Positions 60,201-64,000 of a DNA stretch of 64,000 nucleotides are shown in pieces; within the stretch, counting starts at the first letter, position 1; the number at the start of each line of letters is the position of its first letter. The stretch is from Stenopsyche tienmushanensis. Lineage: Eukaryota > Arthropoda > Insecta > Trichoptera > Stenopsychidae. Made by a program: the position numbers and the translations under genes. Where the stretch lies: the NCBI GenBank assembly GCA_008973525.1, contig WACJ01000549.1, forward strand, positions 1,364,001 through 1,428,000. Direction: 5' to 3'. The notes under the pieces were generated by a model. The model did no database searches. It was not told the origin of the DNA and saw nothing but the letters and a program-made list of their open reading frames with translations.

Positions 60201-61267
60201 TTGCTGCTTCTAAATTCTTCATCGCCATGTTGCTTTATTAGGGACGATTCCAATACACAGCCAATTTTGTTCATCAATTTCCAAACATTTTCCGGTTGAC
60301 CTTCCGACATTCTTTAAATTCAACTCCAACATGCAAATTTATCGACCGATTTGATTCGCAAGAATGAAAACCTATTCAAAGTCAAGTTATTTGAATTTAA
60401 ATTTCGAACAGAAGCAGAGGAATGAGAAGCCATCATCAAATACAGTTTCATGATCGTAAATTAACGTCGGTTATCTTTACAGTCCCTGCGCTAGGGTTTG
60501 AGGGTTGAATAGTACCCGTGTCATTCGAAATAGACCCCCCCAGTTCAGTATTGAGTATGATGTCAAACTTAACGGTCCATTTCCACTAATAAGCCTTTCG
60601 AAGTTGACTTATTTGTCTCGTGGTGGATGATAATAAAACCCTAGGATTACCATTGAGTTTTATGGCCACAATAAAATATAATAAGCGGAACTATCAAAAA
60701 CTAGGGCTCAACCGTTGTTGAACTCAAAGATCGATGATCCGTTTTAGTGCTAGAAATTCCTGCACATGCATTGCACTTTGAAACGTTTAAAAAGCGTGTT
60801 ATGCTTTCTTTATTTATGGCTGATATTCATGATTAGAATTAAAATACCAATTATTCATATTCGTGTTCTCCCTGCATTCGTTCTTAACGCGTTTCCTTAA
60901 AGCATAAATTACTTAGCATGACGCATTCATCCTCATTTTATACGCTTAAATTCGTTTTAATGACCCATTTAACTTATAAATTGTAATTTATTAGCGGGAA
61001 AATCATAATAATAAGGTTTGAATAAATTCTTGCAAAAAATACTAAAAAACAAAATACGCGCATCTTAATACAAAATTTTTTTCATTGTTAATAGAAAAAT
61101 ATATTTTAAATTATTTTTGGAGCATTTATCAATATCTATATATTTCTGAGAATTTATAAAAAGACTACCACTATTCAAATAATTAAAAAGATTATGCATT
61201 TTAATCATTTTATATCGGCTCTCAGTAAATTGAAATGGGTGAATATCCGTTTTATTCTATAATATAA
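57296..61267. other. Non-coding stretch
   Basis: No gene is recognised. A GC-richer zone lies at about 59860-60760 without a meaningful frame. Short frames at 58384-58587 (+) and 58877-59077 (-) have no domains. Confidence 0.5.
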
Positions 61268-62411
61268 GATGTACCCATAAAGATTTTCGTTTTTTAAATG
61301 AAAGATTTGAATGGTAACATTTTTAACATATTATTACAAAATGTAATTTCCATTGTTAAATAAAACCTCTCTCCACCTATCTGATAATATTGTAATGCCT
61401 CTGTCATAAAACTTCACGGGCTTTGAACGAAAATATTCTAAAAGTCCATTTTTGACCTCATCGTTTGTTTTGTAATTTTTCCCATCCAAAGCCGTATGGG
61501 AGCCAGTACTGTCAATCTGTAAAAACACTTGTCTTGGATGCACGAGAGAGGATTATTTTTTGGTATTTTTGCCGCCAAGTTGTCTAATTGTTAACAATAA
61601 AGTATTGCATTTATTGTTTGTCTAGATTTAAGTGTTTCAAAATGAATGATATCCTTGTAGTCCCACAAAACAGACAATCCTTTTTTTGTTATCATGCTGG
61701 GCTTAGGGGTCGATTTTGCTGCCAAACCATTCGAAAGCCATTGATTTTTGCATCCATAATTAGAGTAAAGAAGTCATTTATCATCTCCAGTTATTAAGTC
61801 ATCTAAAAACGGCGTTTCGGATTCCATGTTTAGAAATTGTTCGCATACGTTAATGCGTTCCCTCAGGTTGTCTTTGCTTAGCTCGTGCGGCAGTCATCTT
61901 CTTTGTCTCCACACCGTCCGGATTTTTTTCAGATTTCTTTGAATACTCGATCATGAGTATCCGAGATTGACCAATATTTTTTCAATAGTTGCTGTTGGAT
62001 TACATTCGATTTTAGCAATCAGTGTGGCGGCATCCACCTTATGCAGTCTTTCACTTCTAGGAGATTTTTTTAAATCAAAATTTCCAGATCGAAATTTCTG
62101 GAACCAATTTTGACATTTACAAATACTTAAAATATCGCCCAGTATATTGCAAATATTTTTAGTGGCACGAGTTGCAGTCCCTTTTTTGAGAAAATGATAA
62201 AGCATTAAATTTCGAATAAATTCTTCACTCAGCGAAAATCGATCCATTGTAAATTGAGTCGTTAAATTTGAATTTTAAAAATCACAATTCAATCTTGATG
62301 ATTATGTTCACCAAAAAAGCGCAAAACACGACTTGAAAGTGCAGTAGCCTAAGTACAACTAATCTCCAAAAATGGTCAAGCAATAAAACGAAAACCATTT
62401 TGGGTTCTATT
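61268..62411 (-). mobile_element. mariner transposon, internally deleted, minus strand
   Basis: The ends are inverted repeats: GTACCCATAAAGATTTTCG at about 61271 and, on the other strand from about 62408, GAACCCAAAATGGTTTTCG. Total length is about 1.14 kb. The interior is a minus-strand transposase with a complete helix-turn-helix region but a damaged catalytic part. Confidence 0.8.
61334..62247 (-). pseudogene. mariner transposase, inactive
   Basis: It starts at 62247 with MDRFSLSEEFIRNLMLYHFL, then NICNILGDILSICKCQNWF and KFRSGNFDLKKSPRSERL, the N-terminal helix-turn-helix and linker typical of mariner. A frameshift follows at about 61950. The next frame gives HELSKDNLRERINVCEQFL and LITGDDK-stop, where the Trp of G-D-(D/E)-K-W has become TGA. 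Then come KNQWLS and TPKPSMITKKG. The L-H-D-N segment with the second catalytic Asp is missing. The sequence resumes in the C-terminal frame 61543-61334 (ALDGKNYKTNDEVKNGLLEY, then DRGITILSDRW and NNGNYIL). The first Asp is kept. At least one stop, one frameshift and a deletion make it inactive. Confidence 0.87.
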
Positions 62412-64000
62412 TAAATACATATGAGTTTCATACAACTCTGTCATTATACAACACGGTTTTGACATAACATAGTTGATGAATTGTGGCATATTTTTGTACA
62501 ACACGCTTTATATAATACAATTTTAAAAAAAAGGAAAAGCAACATAAAAACACAAGGAAAAATTGCAACGGCTGACATAGAATCTGCTAAAAATATTATT
62601 TGAGAGTTCATCGAAATTTATGTGATTCCCTGATCCAATGCTTTTTAAATGCAATTGTGATTAGCCTGATGTAACAGTTGCACTAATGAAGTTTTGTTGT
62701 AAGATTCTCATTTCATACGAGGTGCTTTTGCCGGTCATTTCTATGGAACTTTTGCTGAACACTTTAGTATAAAATGTGATTGATAATCAAACACAATTAA
62801 GTACAGGATTTTATAACTAATGAATTATTATGATTATATCTTATTATAAAGCATAATTTTATTCATCAAATATATTGGTAATGTAGTATGTGTCAATACT
62901 TTTTACATCATTGTCAATTTTGATGAATGCATGAATTGTTGGACATTGAAATTAGCCAATCGAAGATACCTTATGGCTTATAACCTTTTCATAAGCATAA
63001 GATGCTTTTTAGGCGGTGTCAATGTCATCAATCTTGAATAATTTGTCAACGCATAACACTTTATTTAAAACGTTCGAACAGAGAACGTAGAGATTATCGT
63101 TATCTCAAATGCCGCTAAAAAATATTTTACAATAGCCTTTTAATATAAAATCGATTTTTTATCAACACCAAGAGAGACATTTTATCAGTCGATTGATGTG
63201 CCACTTTCATTTAACTGTATTCTCGCAATTTGACAGCATATCTCACTACACATTTATCGCCCATTCATCGAATGCATATATGGTCATTGTCCTAATTTCT
63301 GCAAGTTGTTTCACTTTTGATACAGTCGAACATGAAAATTGAGCGAAAGTTCAACCCAAGCCATAAAAACGAGTTTTCTGATTTTTCTGTACAATGAATT
63401 GATAATTTTATAGGTTGACACAGCGCATAATGAGACATCAAAAATTTTCAACGGCGGCCTGTGAAAATTGGAAACGCGGCATTGAACCATACATCGTTTT
63501 CGTCATTGGACAACCTTGCGATTCCGAAATCTTAGGTCCGGTATTCGGATTTGTTTATTTTTTCAATTATCATCGGCACATGGGGTAAACATTTGTGATG
63601 TGCCTACAAAAATAGCTAAGAGTGAACCTGATAGTTTTCGAAGGAAAGGGGGTCACCCCAAAATGATATTTGATATGGTCTGCAAATAACAAAGACACAT
63701 TTATGACACCGTCAAATTAAATTTGTTCATCGCAAACAGATGACTCGATCCTGTAAATGATTCTAGCCATTATTTACAATATATATTACTTCCACATATT
63801 ATAAAATTAAGAGATGATCTATGATCAGGAGGCTTAAATCTAATACTCTTAAATCAAACCATCGATCGGATATATTATCATAATACTTTCGATCTTCAAA
63901 AATATATTGATATAGTGATTTTTATTATCATAATTTGAATTGAACCTACACATTTATAATAAGAGTTCATGAACTAACCCGCTATGTTAATAGAGTGGTC
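62412..64000. other. Non-coding to the window end
   Basis: No gene, promoter or repeat is recognised. The sequence is AT-rich throughout. Confidence 0.55.

Overview
The window looks like an AT-rich insect (or other arthropod) nuclear genome. The evidence is short GT-AG introns (69-233 bp in the one clear gene), core promoters with the arthropod initiator TCAGT, a fauna of mariner and pogo/Tigger DNA transposons, a tRNA-derived SINE, and a LINE-type 3' tail ending in (GAT)n. There are no operons, rRNA genes, functional tRNA genes or CRISPR arrays. The insect order cannot be fixed from sequence alone.

Only two host transcription units are supported. The first is a complete small gene on the minus strand (about 48.45-52.02 kb). 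It has an initiator promoter, an untranslated first exon, a 1.5 kb intron that has received a SINE, and seven coding exons. They encode a roughly 278-residue secreted protein rich in Pro, Tyr, Ser and Gly with repeated PVYGPP motifs. Every coding exon is a multiple of three and every intron is phase 0. The second is a strong minus-strand promoter at 36.36-36.65 kb: TATAAAA, an initiator 32 bp downstream, a four-unit heat-shock element just upstream, and five ACGT cores. It is followed by a 135-nt GC-rich first exon with a short upstream ORF and a canonical donor. The remaining exons are not recognisable in the 36 kb downstream, so that interval may be one long first intron or regulatory landscape. 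It is AT-rich sequence punctuated by islands of more balanced base composition.

The rest is transposon debris. Three Tigger/pogo-like elements (1.6-3.3, 36.8-38.0, 41.7-42.7 kb) have each lost parts of the transposase. Mariner copies range from one with clear terminal inverted repeats and most of the transposase (26.4-27.6 kb), through an internally deleted one (61.3-62.4 kb), to faint relics (3.4, 17.4, 28.8 kb). There is also a poly-A SINE, a diverged SINE pair (53.5 and 55.1 kb), an RTE-like LINE tail (46 kb), a three-copy dispersed repeat (12.5, 26.0, 29.9 kb), an inverted repeat pair (38.5 and 42.7 kb) and two compact hairpins (9.8 and 26.2 kb).

No clearly new multi-gene system is visible. 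The items most worth following are the stress-type promoter with its unknown downstream gene, the phase-0 PVYGPP gene, the 36-bp-arm hairpin at 26.2 kb, and the unnamed repeat families.
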